NCBI GenBank assembly: GCA_950295325.1 | Contig: OX485808.1 | Span: 32,570,527-32,634,526, forward strand | DNA from: Polytrichum commune | Taxonomy: Eukaryota > Streptophyta > Polytrichopsida > Polytrichales > Polytrichaceae | Direction of reading: 5' to 3' | DNA length: 64,000 nucleotides | Shown here: one piece after another, positions 1 to 12,100 of the stretch | Position numbering within the stretch: position 1 is the first letter of the stretch | How the letters are laid out: the number at the start of each line of letters is the position of its first letter | Notes under the pieces: generated by a model | Databases searched by the model: none | The model's input: the letters and a program-made list of their open reading frames with translations, nothing else | What the model was told of the DNA's origin: nothing | Translations under genes and position numbers: made by a program

Positions 1-143
1 GCATAATTGTGCTACTATGAAGCTCGCCTTAAAAGGTTGGGATAGAGGGTGAAACTCAAGAAAAAGTTTCAAAATTCATACACCTAATGTCAAATCTTGC
101 TTAGCTTGCTTCTACTGTGATAAGACCTATCAATAAACACTTA

Positions 144-301
144 TAGCCCACCCACACTTACTGGTGTGGGCCACCACTGAACGGTTCCTACTAGAAAGGG
201 CCATTTTTTGAGTTGGTTTACCCAGTGAGAGCCGCTGGATGTAACCAATGCTGATAGAAACCGTTCATTGGTGGCCCGCACCAATAAGTGTGGGTGGGCT
301 A
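144..301. mobile_element. Tourist-like MITE (family 1) with ~50-bp TIRs and TTA duplication
   Basis: The ends form a near-perfect inverted repeat of about 50 bp: the left arm starts TAGCCCACCCACACTTA and the right arm is its complement with only a few mismatches. TTA flanks both sides (141-143 and 302-304). A 3-bp TTA duplication with long inverted ends and no coding capacity is the pattern of PIF/Harbinger-derived MITEs. The family assignment is inferred. The termini do not begin with the GGGCC seen in the other elements of this window, so this is a separate family. Confidence 0.8.
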
Positions 302-304
302 TTA

Positions 305-1878
305 GTCAAAAGGTTCTTCTTCTTATTCTTGTCATCATAATTTAGTCTCGGGTTTTATCATTTTCTCTCGAGAACAAGTAAATCGACCTAAAAACTTCTT
401 GGGAGCCACATGGGAGTTACAAGGTTAGTGGGTATGACATGTCTATATCACGAGTATTCATTGGAACCTTGAAATTTATGGCAAACACACCAAAGACAAG
501 ATGCACCTCCAATCACCGGGTGGTTGTTCCTGGGCTTCTAAAAATAACTGCATTGAATCAAGATTTTACAACCTGCATTTTCATTCTAGAATCAGAATAC
601 GACCAAATTAGGTTGTTCTCAAAGAAAGAGAATAGGTATCGAGGCTTTGTCCACTTAAGGTAGAGGGTGTTAGTTCCAACCCCCTCTTAAAAGTGTTTCC
701 CATGCATGCCTTCTAATCCCATAACCAAAGCACACCTTAAATCGTTTGTATGTCTTTGGCACAAGACATGAGTGGATTTGGGTGAAAAATGGGGCGCTTT
801 CCGGAGAATGCAAGGTTGGTTTTGTGCAAAAGTGGCATTGGGTTTGAGCAAGCGTCAAGACATAGCTAGGTGTGGGTTACTTACATCTCCTATACAAATG
901 TTGTATGCAAAAGTTGTAAGGCCTCAATATTTTATAGTGGGTGGATGGTTTGGGCGAATGGTGGGGATGATTTTGGAAAGAAGCAGGGTTGGTCTTGATC
1001 CAAAACATGGTTAGTTTTGGATAAGTATCAGGATGAAGTTGGGAGTCATTTGCAATGGGAAAAAGTGTTGGATCTATAGAAGAATTTAGGAAGCTAAGGG
1101 TAACTAACTTCGAAAATCCATAAGATATCCATACGATGTATAATTCCTTTCATTGAATTTTCAACCATGTCTAAGCCAATTTGTTAAGCCAATCACGCAT
1201 ACCACCCATTCAAATGGAATGGTTAAATCCACCAAAGGGTAAGTTTAAGCACGCTTTACCTTAATTATGTTATGAAGCACATAGGCGACTCCATTTGAAA
1301 CTTGAACTCGCAACCTTCGTGTTACTTTGGAGTCTCTTGATTACAGCCCTCGACACTTAGTTTCCTCGATGCACGGCCTTTAGGGTGAAATTAAGGACGG
1401 TTAATCAACATTAACTGATGTCTTCAAGGCGTGTCCTATTGTAACTTAAACCATGGATTAGGCTGTCAGGGTGGCACATTTACTGTGCGTTAAATCCGGG
1501 GGTTAAGTTAAAGCTTCTTCATTGGAGTACTACAATACTACAGTTAAGTTAGTGGGTGTGTTCTAACACTTAATTAAAACCGTTTCAAGTTGTGGGCCCG
1601 AAATCCTCAATAAAGTTATATAAATTGTCAACAACAGCCATTCAAAGCACGCGGGTTATGAGCATGTTAAGTTATTCAATGTGCGAAACAGTTGCTGGGA
1701 GAGACTTATTCTTCTCTCTCAAAGTTCAAATTTCAAGTTTTTCCCCCACTTTAACATTCATTAAGTTAAGGCTAAGTGCTGTGCTCCCGAATATGTGCAT
1801 GGGATCTCAAACCTATTCAAGGCACTTGAAAAGTCGAGCGCTCTCGAGCTCGAGTCCCACAGACTCGCTCGAAGTTGT
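305..1878. other. Intergenic stretch, no gene recognised
   Basis: AT-rich sequence with only short unrelated open frames on both strands, interrupted in every frame and without recognisable domains or splice context. The longest (about 1,592-1,885, plus) would encode 97 residues with no familiar motif and runs into the 193-bp array. No RNA gene or clear terminal inverted repeat was seen. Confidence 0.5.
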
Positions 1879-2845
1879 AAAATAAACGACAGCAAATGAC
1901 TTGAAGGGAACAATCATTCTTGTGGGTCTTGAGGTTTTAAGAAGCGTTTTGTGATCCCAGCTCACATACGATGAAGATTGATTACGTTGACGTGGATAAA
2001 TTACATGTGCTTTGTGTGCAGATCGTTTGGCTTTGGCTGTGTTTATGTATGATTTTCAAGTCACTTTTTGCAAAATAAACGACAGCAAATGACTTGGAGA
2101 GAACAATCATTCTTGTGGGTCTTGAGGTTTTAAGAAGCGTTTTGTGATCCTGGCTCGCATACGATGAAGATTGATTACGTCGACGTGGATAAATTACATG
2201 TGCTTTGTGTGCAGATTGTTTGGCTTTGGCTGCGTTTATGTATGAATTCCGGGTGACTTTTTGCAAAATAAACGACAGCAAATGACTTGAAGAGAACAAT
2301 CATTCTTATGGGTCTTGAGGTTTTAAGAAGTGTTTTGTGATCCCAGCTCATATACGATGAAGATTGATTACGTTGACGTGGATGAATTACATTGTGCTTT
2401 GTGTGCAGATCGTTTGGCTTTGGCTGCGTTTATGTATGAATTCCGAGTCACTTTTTGCAAAATAAACGACAGCAAATGACTTGAAGAGTACAATCATTCT
2501 TGTGGGTCTTGAGGTTTTAAGAAGCGTTTTGTGATCCCAGCTCACGTACGATGAAGATTGATTACGTCGACGTGGATAAATTACATGTGCTTTGTGTGCA
2601 GATCGTTTAGCTTTGGCTGCGTTTATGTATGAATTCCGAGTCACTTTTTGCAAAATAAACGACAGCAAATGACTTGAAGAGTACAATCATTCTTGTGGGT
2701 CTTGAGGTTTTAAGAAGCGTTTTGTGATCCCAGCTCATGTACGATGAAGATTGATTACGTCGACGTGGATAAATTACATGTGCTTTGTGTGCAGATCGTT
2801 TAGCTTTGGCTGTGTTTATGTATGAATTCCGAGTCACTTTTTGAC
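1879..2845. repeat. Tandem array: five copies of a ~193-bp unit
   Basis: The phrase AAAATAAACGACAGCAAATG begins at 1,879, 2,072, 2,265, 2,459 and 2,652, giving periods of 193, 193, 194 and 193 bp. The last unit ends near 2,845 in CGAGTCACTTTTTG. Copies differ by a few substitutions each. The unit length is not a multiple of three, so the open frames on the minus strand (repeating a peptide with YPRRRNQSSSY) shift frame between units. They are by-products of the repeat, not genes. The length is in the range of plant satellite or long minisatellite units. Confidence 0.93.
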
Positions 2846-3373
2846 TTTCGAGTTACGCCAATCACTATGGAAAGTTGGTCATCGATTCTCGTGTTTAACC
2901 ATTCATTACTTCGGGGTGCATTTACTTGAACTTGGAACTTTCATACCACCCTTGATGTCAAGGACATACTATCATCAACTTGTTTTTAATTGGTCATGTG
3001 TAAGTTGAACCCAACCTTGTATGTAGAGATGTGGAAAGAAAGTTTATGAAGATCCAACGATCACAACGTCAAGGGTTTTCTAATTGAGGTGACTAATGAG
3101 AACTTTGTTATTTCAAAAAGTTGCACTAGGGGGTGGATTGAGGATTTTTTAAACACATATCTATATTTCCATATTTTGGGTTCATATGCCTATGTTGGAG
3201 GGGTTCAAGTTCATTGGTGTGTCTCTCGTATTGAGATCGAATTTGAAAGCTGTATTTGAAGCATGGTGTTGCCCAAACTGCTATGGAAAATTGATGCTTT
3301 GGACAATGCACTTTGGAGCATTACTCTCCTTCAAAGTTTTACACTATCCAACAACACTTTGCACTTGAGACAA
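2846..3373. other. Intergenic stretch, nothing recognised
   Basis: Unique-looking AT-rich sequence between the tandem array and a duplicated gene-like repeat. Two overlapping 60-residue open frames on opposite strands near 3,126-3,368 have no recognisable motif. Confidence 0.4.
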
Positions 3374-4035
3374 CATCTAAGGTAGATGAGGCTATTGTGG
3401 ACACCTCCAACCATGTGGAATCATCCAACGGATGGATTCGAGCATTAGAAGCTTGAGCATGTTCGCAATTGCGAAACAAGACCAAAGAATTTGAAATTGT
3501 TGAAATCATAGTTGAGGAAGGTGTTGATCTAGCCTTTGAAATCAAAGATTCTCTAGTTCCCAATCCAGTGTTATAGGGGGGACACTTTCATCGTCCAATA
3601 TTGTGGAAGTGGACGACATCATCGTAGATTCTACATGGGTCATTTGCCAATGAAATTCAAATTTAAGGCTGGTATTGACCGTTTCATGTCTCTAAAATGG
3701 TCACAGGTAAGATAAACGTCGCCGAATTGTTTTTATAATCATAGAATAACCACACTACAAGTTGGCCGGCACCTCACAACCACATGCCGCCTCCTAATTT
3801 GCCCACCTCAGGCACAAAAATCAACCGTGTCATAGCCTGGTGGATTGCACTCCTCATTATGGAGAATGGTGGGTGTAGTTTGATATTTGCGAAGGTGACT
3901 GACCCAAATATCCTCAAAGTGGCCACTAAATCAACATGTATTACCCACCCACCAGATTAGAGCAACTGTACTACCAATTAGGAGTCAAAAATAGGTGTCC
4001 GATGTAGGAAGCTAACCGAATTGACCTCTTCTACC
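3374..4035 (+). repeat. Duplicated gene-like relict, copy 1 (second copy inverted at 28.64-29.86 kb)
   Basis: This segment matches, base for base over long stretches, the complement of 29,312-29,860 and continues into 28,640-28,744. Shared landmarks include GCACTCCTCATTATGGAG (near 3,848) and ACCAAAGAATTTGAAAT (near 3,481). Read on the plus strand, both copies give related peptides: VESSNGWIRALEA here versus VESSSRWISALED in the other copy, then RNKTKEFEIVEI versus RIRTKECEIVKI. This suggests decay from a once-coding sequence. Stops interrupt both copies. I do not recognise the protein. It may be a fragment of an autonomous transposon or a captured gene. Confidence 0.6.
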
Positions 4036-5642
4036 TACCTCTTCAAACTTATATAAGACTCTCCATGATTAGTGGGGGATAATGAGATGGGGTGGCACAC
4101 TAGAGTACTTTCCCAACCAAGAGGTGACTCCTCGAAACAATAACAAAACACTTCCACGTGTCGGATGTTTTGGCAAAGCAAAAGAGTTCATCTTCACCCG
4201 GCACATGGAAGTAAGCCCTAAACCCTTAAAGACCTTGGGGAATTAATGTATAGCCTATATAGTCGATTTCTGCAAGGCCCGTATGTTTGTAGGGTTGGAT
4301 CTTTATTTGGTATGTTGCCTCAAATAAACTTAAATACACAATCGCTTACGACTTGATCGGGCCAAAACAAAATGTAAGTACGTAACTCAATTTTTGTGTA
4401 TGTTAAGACTCAAGGCCCATAATAGGGTCTCTCAACACTCAGCACTGCAGTTTGTCTTGAAACAAGTGGGTTTGCGTGCCAAGCCCCATTAAGGAATTTA
4501 ATGGGTATTAGTCCTGAAATTCATTTTCAATCTCTCCAAAAGCAATATGTGTCTTCGTCGTCTGAAGTTGAACAGACTTGTATGTTAGACAAAACTAATC
4601 AATATTAATACCAAGTATAGTGGGGATCAGTACATGTTTCTGTAATTTTTAGCAGTCATGTAAAGTTTGACAAGGTATGTCTTCCAACTCCACCAGCTTT
4701 TTTGGCTGCTAGATCGGATGAAGAACTATATCATCCAATTGTGAATCACAAAGATTATAAGTTTAAATTTCAAAATCGTGCAAAGGGACTAACATTTAGG
4801 CAATCACTTATATTTCTAGCGTTTAAATGTGAAGTTATATTCTTTGTGATTCATAAATATGATTGAAGTGTGTTTAGGATTATGAGCATAAAGTCTAATC
4901 TCGACGTAACACATCTTGTTTTGGTGTATATTCTTAACTACAAGCTATACCACTCAAATCTAGGCAGCCGCTTAAGGGTGACAACATAAGCCCTGCATAC
5001 CTCAATGTAACTGTTGGCTGGTCACAATAGATGAAAGTGCTTAACAGCTTGCCCAAGTGTTCAAATGTACTTTACACAATCAATTATAATTTAGGAGGAC
5101 AATCCGCAAGGGTTCTTCTACAGAGCTCACCCTCTGCAACATTGTATGTGGTCTCATTTTCTATTCTGATAGCGTTTCCAGTATATTTCTTCTAGTGCAA
5201 GGTCAAGATCCTTTGATAAACCAACAGGTGGTCCTGGATTGCAGAAGTGGAGTTTGGGACTTTCCTGCCTTCTTATGTCATAAGCTTGTCTAAATCTCTT
5301 GGATAAAAAAGTTGTCCGTGCAGTCCACTTCTGTTAAACCAATGGAACAATCTGTTTCACACTCCCACCGTGAGCTTCTAAAACATCAGAGTGTAGTGCA
5401 TGCAGAGAGACGCAGGTCTCCAATGTCTTCCTCTTCTTCCTGATAGGGCTCTATCTCCGACAGAATGCGTTGAATACTCTATATTGGGAGAACACACTGT
5501 CCAAAGACACTGCAATTCCTGTACTCTGTTTGCTCACTTCTCTCTGCCATACTTGACGCGAAGTTGTGCTGCTTGTGAATTACAGCAACAGAGATACTTG
5601 AGGTGTATGTTTGCAGCACTTGCAGCCAACATAAGTGGCTGC
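4036..5642. other. Intergenic stretch including the probable 3' UTR of RRP46
   Basis: From 4,036 to about 5,100 nothing was recognised. The stretch just below 5,643 should contain the 3' untranslated region of the minus-strand RRP46 gene. No convincing polyadenylation signal or further exon was identified. A small plus-strand open frame near 5,400-5,648 is antisense to it and has no known motif. Confidence 0.4.
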
Positions 5643-8616
5643 TTATGATGTCAACAGCTCTGCATTCTGAAGGTTCAACAACTGAAAAATATCAAAATGA
5701 AGTTGACATAAGAAAATTCCAACCAACCAAGTATACCCTCAAACCATGTGCCAAACATCTATCTGACAGCATATAAGAACTACTTGAGCAACATGCCTGC
5801 TCCTGGTGAAGTGAATGTAAGACAAAAATATGATCAAGCACCTCAGCACTATCAAACTTAGGAGTCTATTATGGACACATCTCATTTGCTTTGTAGCAAT
5901 TTTAAACATCATAACATCCACTGGAGTGATGAGTGCCAGGCTGCAAACATAGGCCCTCACCTGGCACCTTTCGATACTTGTACGTGAAAATTCTGAAATC
6001 TTGGCACTTGCAGCACGGCCTAATTCCACACATTTAATGTACTCTTGCACTGCAACCCGAGAGAAACAAAGAAAGCATGATAACACATTTGCTTAAGTTA
6101 CTATATGGAAAACTTGTAAGATAATCAGTGTCTTCATGCCACAAGTTCATGAAACCTCATATTTTTTACTGTACTGTGAGGTGTCCACATCCAGAATTAA
6201 CAATAAGTAACTCAACAAAAATAACATTCCTTACCCTCCATAGCCCCACGTGTCACACAAGTGACAATGCCATGTTGTACTGGCTCACCATCCACGTCAA
6301 GAGGCAACTCGGGGACGGCCGAGAGAGGACGACTTGGAAACACCAAGCAAACATGCGCTTTGCTCTTCTGAAATTCACATGAGACTATTCAGTGAGGCAA
6401 GAGCCAAAGGTTGAACTATTGGTTGTCCCTAAAATTGAAGTGTTCGATGGAGGCAAATATTTTATCAAATAAAAGAGTAGTTGACATACTTGTTCTTCCT
6501 GCTTTGAAGGATCTAAAAACACTTCACCTTCATGGGTAACCCCACAGCTTACAGCAGCTGTTGACAAAAAAAAACAAGACAAGGTCAAAATTAGGTCTAG
6601 GAAAATGTTCAACTCCCAAAAGTGTGTAGCAGAGTGTCAGGACACAATGACAAAGATATCAGCAGGAACAAACGGATGCATTGAAGAAGATCATTCGACA
6701 CATCAAACATCTTGACAGGTTTAGTGATACATGACAAAGAAGTTCAGAGGTCTACCAAGAAGTCCACTAAGTGGTATACCAGCGTCAACCAAAGCAGCAC
6801 AAGCTGCATTCATTGCACATGCCAAAAGCTGTAACAATTCTGGTTAAGGATATTGATAAGACTGCAATGCAAAAACCTCACAACATCTACAGGTTGCTAA
6901 CTTCATCAGTAGCAGTTATGCTGGGTTTCATCTATATTTGAGGTAATCAGATCACTATTCAGTTAACTCACCCTCAGTTTCAAAACTCCTCTACTTTCAA
7001 GCATACAAATTCATGTCCTATGAGAGCACACCTGTGGTCTCCCATGCTTCTCCTTACATATCTATGCAGATTACATGTAATGTCGAAAAGAAAAAACACT
7101 AGTCTTTGGAGGATACAGAACCATCATCGTTTATGACCTGCAAAGGAGGTTGGCTAGATGAGTACAAGACAAGTTCCATCATTATTTACTATGACCATGA
7201 CGATACAAATCAGAATCATGAAGAACTACGTTAGCAACCATGTCCTGACAAAGCGACTACTTCCACAAAGGTACAAAAGACTCCAAATGCTCACAACTTT
7301 CAACTAAGTTTCAGCAAAACGAGCAGATTGTGCCTCAAAAGCTAGAGATTACCTGAAGGATGACTGAAATGCCAGTATTAGGGTGTAAAGCTGCCAGAAT
7401 TATATACTCCAAAGATCTTCTCAAGACAAGCTCTGCCTCTTTCTCAAAATTTCCTGCATAGCAGAAAGCGTAATGACATCTCAAATACATATCACTGGCG
7501 GAGAAGAGATGTCAATCTACTGATAAATGCAATGGTCGGGCAAGGACATCACTTCCAACCAAGCCCCATATTCTTAAAGCAACTACTTACATCCCAATGT
7601 ATAGATGACCTTGACATGTCTACTGGTATATCAAGTTCAAGTATAAGAATAATAACATAATCCATTTGATGCTTCCTAATTGCCCCAAAGCTGATTCACA
7701 TAACAAACTATGACTACCAGAGATTTAATTCCACAAAAAGCAATAATCTTGATCGATTCAGAGAAAATCTAGCTGTAACCCTGAAATATGAAGATTCCAA
7801 TTTGAATCCCCAGACCAATACGGAAGCAGTTCAAGGCCAGGAAATACCAGGAAGACCGCTCTTTGGCCTCCAATTGACTTCTACTATGGCACGCTCAGCA
7901 TTCTCCCTCTTCCCTCCAACGGCTTTTGGTCCATAGACTGCAGCCATTACTGTGGTTTGTTCTGATACAGCCAAAGCAAAGATTTAGAAAGCTTTTGCAG
8001 AATCTAGATCACCACGTTTCAAACTTGGCGATCCAAATGAAAACTATGAATTGCCAAAAGAAGGCCACTTTCAGCTCCATTTTCCTACATGAGAAAGTCC
8101 AAATGTACAGAGGGGTGCTCTTGACAAAGCTACTCGTTTATTGTCATGCCAATGTTCACGTAGAGGAATAACAAACACATTGCTAAGTGATCTAGAAATT
8201 AAAGAACACGGTTGTTGTCATACGAGACTATCAGCTCGCTCTCATTCAACGTGAGACCCGCCCCACTCAATTCAAAAGCTTCCACTCAACTACTCCAAAC
8301 CCTAAAAGTTTCAATTTCCACGTCTCGCACACTAAACCCTGAGATTTTTGAAACTCCATGACTCGCAGATCGTGTATTATTGAGAATATTCCCAGGAATC
8401 AATCTCGCATGGGATGGGAGGAGATTTGCAACTAACTGCACCAATTTGGTCATTCGAAATGTCTGGCCAGGGTTAGCCAATCTCACCTTGCGACCAGCTC
8501 GCGGATCCGTGAGCTCGCGCCAGCAGTCCTCGCGAGCATTCCAGCGGCCGCACCTGATTCTCCGTCCGGCCATCCGACCGGGCGTGAGGATCAAGCGCCG
8601 AAGGTCCGACCGCCAT
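5643..8616 (-). CDS. RRP46: Exosome complex subunit RRP46 (RNase PH-like), nine exons
   Basis: Core subunit of the RNA exosome ring, which processes and degrades RNA in nucleus and cytoplasm; plant RRP46 is a structural RNase PH-fold member. Exons read on the minus strand: 8616-8487, 7961-7848, 7453-7353, 7137-7117, 6828-6756, 6557-6490, 6367-6235, 6049-5961, 5681-5643. Each is bordered by AG/GT and the sum is 768 nt (255 residues), close to the usual ~240-256. Family landmarks in order: N-terminal RPLECSRGLL and HGSASWSQ (exon 1), MAAVYGPK (exon 2), LRRSLEYIILAALHPNTG (exon 3), INDDGS (exon 4), NAACAALVDAGIPL (exon 5), GEVFLDPSKQEEQ (exon 6), EPVQHGIVTCVTRG (exon 7) and CVELGRAASAKI (exon 8). 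The start ATG is the first in frame with the conserved N-terminus and lies in GC-rich sequence. The last 39-bp exon is the weakest part: reading on past 5,961 instead would add a non-conserved tail ending near 5,739. The rest of the model is strong. Confidence 0.92.
7117..7137 (-). CDS. RRP46: 21-bp microexon (exon 4) of RRP46
   Basis: Between exons 3 and 5 the conserved VxxDDGS segment of the family is missing unless this 21-nt exon is spliced in. On the minus strand it reads GTCATAAACGATGATGGTTC plus T, preceded by TTTGCAG and followed by GTATCC. It adds VINDDGS exactly where other RRP46 proteins carry a similar heptapeptide. Both sides are phase 0, so skipping it would keep the frame but delete seven conserved residues. 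Confidence 0.88.
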
Positions 8617-8795
8617 AGCTACAAAATTCTTTCGTCTTCGTCTTCACAAGCTGCGAGGGTTTCCCACAGGAATCAACCAAAGCCGGAGAGCTCCAAACCC
8701 TAACCCTACCCCAAATTCATCCATGGTATATAATTAACCATCTATGGAATTCGTCACTTCGATCCATTCTACAAACCAATGTTGGAGTGGTATAA
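8617..8795 (-). promoter_or_regulatory. Probable 5' UTR and proximal promoter of RRP46
   Basis: Upstream of the ATG at 8,616 the minus strand has purine/pyrimidine-rich leader sequence. Further up, near 8,727-8,735, is the AT-rich string AATTATATA, about 110 bp from the start codon, which could serve as a TATA-like element. A MITE begins directly beyond, at 8,796. The transcription start cannot be placed from sequence alone. Confidence 0.35.
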
Positions 8796-9121
8796 AGGCC
8801 ACTTCACACACGAGACTGAAGGCCCGTGACCATTTCATTCTAAGATCTCTCATTGGTTGAAAAGGCCGAGACCGTCCAAGTTCATTTCACCCTACAAGGT
8901 GAAGGCCTCATGGCCTAAAGAAATTATCATAACTGACAAGTCTACATGGAAAATTATAAATAATGGTTCATGGTTTGTCATAATTTGCATCATGTCCATC
9001 TTTCAAAGGTAGTCCTAATACAAATTTCAGCAAACCATGTTAATGGCACGGTCTTTGGATGACAATTGAGGTCCCTCACAATGACAAGGTCACAGCCCTT
9101 AGCTCGTGTGTGAAATGGCCC
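8796..9121. mobile_element. Tourist-like MITE (family 2, GGGCCACTTCACACA), copy next to the RRP46 promoter
   Basis: The terminal inverted repeats are AGGCCACTTCACACACGAG at the left and, complemented, GGGCCATTTCACACACGAG at the right. They extend about 38 bp with mismatches. TAA is duplicated at 8,793-8,795 and 9,122-9,124. The interior matches the ends of the 602-bp copy at 29,861-30,462 (for example GAGACCGTCCAAGTTCA). It is non-coding and deletion-derived, typical of PIF/Harbinger MITEs. Confidence 0.85.
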
Positions 9122-9124
9122 TAA

Positions 9125-12100
9125 GATACTTCTACTTAAGATAAGTCAACTGAATTAGATGCATCTATCTTATAAGTTAATGCAAGCAAATTGCTCGCCA
9201 CTTACGAACATTTTAAAATATGCCCCCACTTCTCATAAGATAATTTATTTGTGGTTATAAGTGACACTTGAAACAACTTTGGGTTTTTTAAATGTAACAG
9301 TAGTCGCATAAATTTTCAACAAAAAATCTCAAATTTATCGAAACTTTACTTAAAACGATTCATTTCCACCTTCCTAAAATTCACAAAGTCGTTTCAAGGA
9401 ACATGCCTTTCACTACATTCTTAGAAGGTCCACTAGTAAATAATAACAAGGACATATATCGCCTAACTAGACAATACATGTTAGTTAAGTCAATGAAATG
9501 GGGGGCTTCAAGTTAAGGTGTTTGACTTTTATTGAATCAAATTTATTTGGCCATTTGATGTCATTTGATGTCATTTGAATTTATTTTTTAATGGCGAAAA
9601 TCAAGGCATTGTCCAAGAACCGACAAAGGAATCTAGATCGAAGAATGCACGTGAGCAAGAAAATAACGGTTATGGTTTGGATGGACAATAAGCTTGTCCT
9701 TTTGTTGTCCACACACATGTTGATTTTTGTGCTAGAAATTCGGGCGGTCGTAAATGTCCACCACCACAAAAGATGCGAAAAGGGTGTTGGTGAATACACG
9801 ACTCTTGCATTTGGAGTACTCTAAACTTTGTCATATTACGCTCGTGGCAACCAAAGTGCACGTGATATTAAGGGGTTCTATAGTGTTAACTTGGATGCGT
9901 GATAAAAGATAATCAGTGTACCATGTGACATTATGGAATAGCACAAAATCAACGTTGCAATTATGACAATAGTTACAATGATGACAACATGATGCAAAGA
10001 GTTTCATTATAGGCATTTTGGTGATATGTAGATGGAAATTGCATTTCAATGGATGAAGTTAGTGGATATTGGACATAATTAGGCAATCAGAACTATAATC
10101 ATGGGTTTGGGAGCCCTAGTAGATTAGAACTATATTTTTCCTCGCCTTGCCATAAATAGACAAGGGGAGGTAGAGAGCACAAACATTTCTTGGATCAATT
10201 TTGAGCATATCGCTAAACTTATAGTCATGTCTCCCTTGACATGTAGATTGTGCAAGGCCAATAAGTTGAACCATCTTCTTTGAATAGCTAGCAGTCGCCA
10301 CAATCATTGTGAGGTTGTGGTTTTGAGATAAGGCTGATTGATTATCTTGGAATACGAGTTATACTTGGGTTCATGATGTCCGGATAAACCATCTCCTTTG
10401 AGTCTAAAATTGAGAACAATCGTATTGTGTAGTGATTGCATTGGATTGAGTTTGTAGTAGGGAATGAAATCGATTAGGTCAAAGTTGTGAGTATATTTGC
10501 CAATGTAAGATGAAAGATCTAAGATTGTTAGGAATTTATTGAAATTGCGAGAGTGTAAGTTTGTATGAATGTGTGCCTAAGAGGCGGGCAAGAGCAAATT
10601 GAGCTTGGCCGAGAATAACGATTATGTGAGGAAGAAACGGAACTAAAAATCATAATGGATAACATTCCTTGTGGACGAGAAAGAGGGAGTCAAAATTGAA
10701 ATGAACTGATAGTAAGTAGAATTATTAGGAAGTGTTGAATGCACATTTGAACCTAAAGAGCTTCCATAAAATTAATGGCCGAAAAAGGGGTTGACACATA
10801 GAGTTGAGTAAACCATAGCATGCCAACGCTAAAAAGCGGAGAGGCTTGAGTGACTAGGACAAAGTGCGTGGAGAGCTGATTGACTTGATGCAGAAAGCAA
10901 AGACCATTGTGAATTGAGATTGTGAGGAAAAATGACTTTGTGATATGGAGAAAAATTATGCTCACCAAGGGTTACATAGGAGAGGAGCCACTCGAGTAGC
11001 AATAAGTCCTATGAAGACAATAGAAGAGTTAGGAAAAATGAAGGTTGTGTTAGTATTATTAAAGCATAATAGACCTAGAGATCATATTGCACAAGCAACT
11101 ACACATACACAAAGGCAAATGAACAATGCTTGGAGTCAGATTGTCACCTTCACCCTTGGCCTTGCTCTTTATTGCATTTTTCCTCCTTGGTTCGTACCAT
11201 GCATTTGGGATGTCTCAACTCCCACTTCCCAAATACCATATGGGTTTATTCAAATCTTATTCATTCTTATACCTTTGACAATCACCATCCTATGACTTCG
11301 AGCAACCTAATGCTCTACCTTCAACAAGTATGAGAGAGAGGTCACTTGCATATTGTTGAAGCACGTGAAGGTGAAGAGCATGAAGGATCATGATAATAAA
11401 TGTGTGAATATAGTTGAAAAAAAAGACTACAACCTTGTTTGTGAATTTGTTGGAGTTGAAATTAATGAACCCTTATACCAACTAAACATGATGATAATAG
11501 AGTTCAGTTCAAATAGGTAATTATGGGTGTGATAGATTAAGAGTTGTCATGTGTAGTAGTGAGAGGATAAACTATGGATCATGAAGGAGATTTATGCATG
11601 AGTTGTCCTAGGGTTAAGTAGGAATCTTAGATTGATATCTGATTTAAGAAGTATGATCTAGGAGACTGAAGTATAATCTAACAGAAGTAACTACGGTTTT
11701 GTGTGTTACCCTAATTGTTGTTGTCAATGTTGAAGGTTGTGTAGGCAGTCAAGACTATAGATTGACTTTGGTTTTAGCTATTAATTGCATAATTGTAAGT
11801 GATAATAAAATCTTGGAAGTGACAAATGAACAAATTGTCTTGCATTGGAATTAACGTCGACCAATTAATGAAGGAACTCGTTATGATTTGAAGATGCATT
11901 GGCGAACGGTTACAAAAAGTTACGCTCAAAGAGATCATGGTTACCAAAGTCTAAAGTTACACTTACTATGAGGGATCGAAAACTTACATATCATAGCCAA
12001 AAGACAATATTGAAAGAGATATTGGAAGAGAGGTCCCAAGAAGAACCTTTGAGAGAAAGAGAAGTGAAAGACCTATTATTTTCCTGTTTTTAGACTAAAA

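Noticed and set aside
1982-2837. Overlapping minus-strand open frames repeating YPRRRNQSSSY
   Set aside because: They are produced by the 193-bp tandem array. The unit is not a multiple of three, so the frame shifts between units.
8286-8703. Two ~105-codon open frames on opposite strands at the RRP46 5' end
   Set aside because: The conserved RRP46 N-terminus lies in a different minus-strand frame that splices at 8,487. These frames are shadows of exon 1 and its intron.
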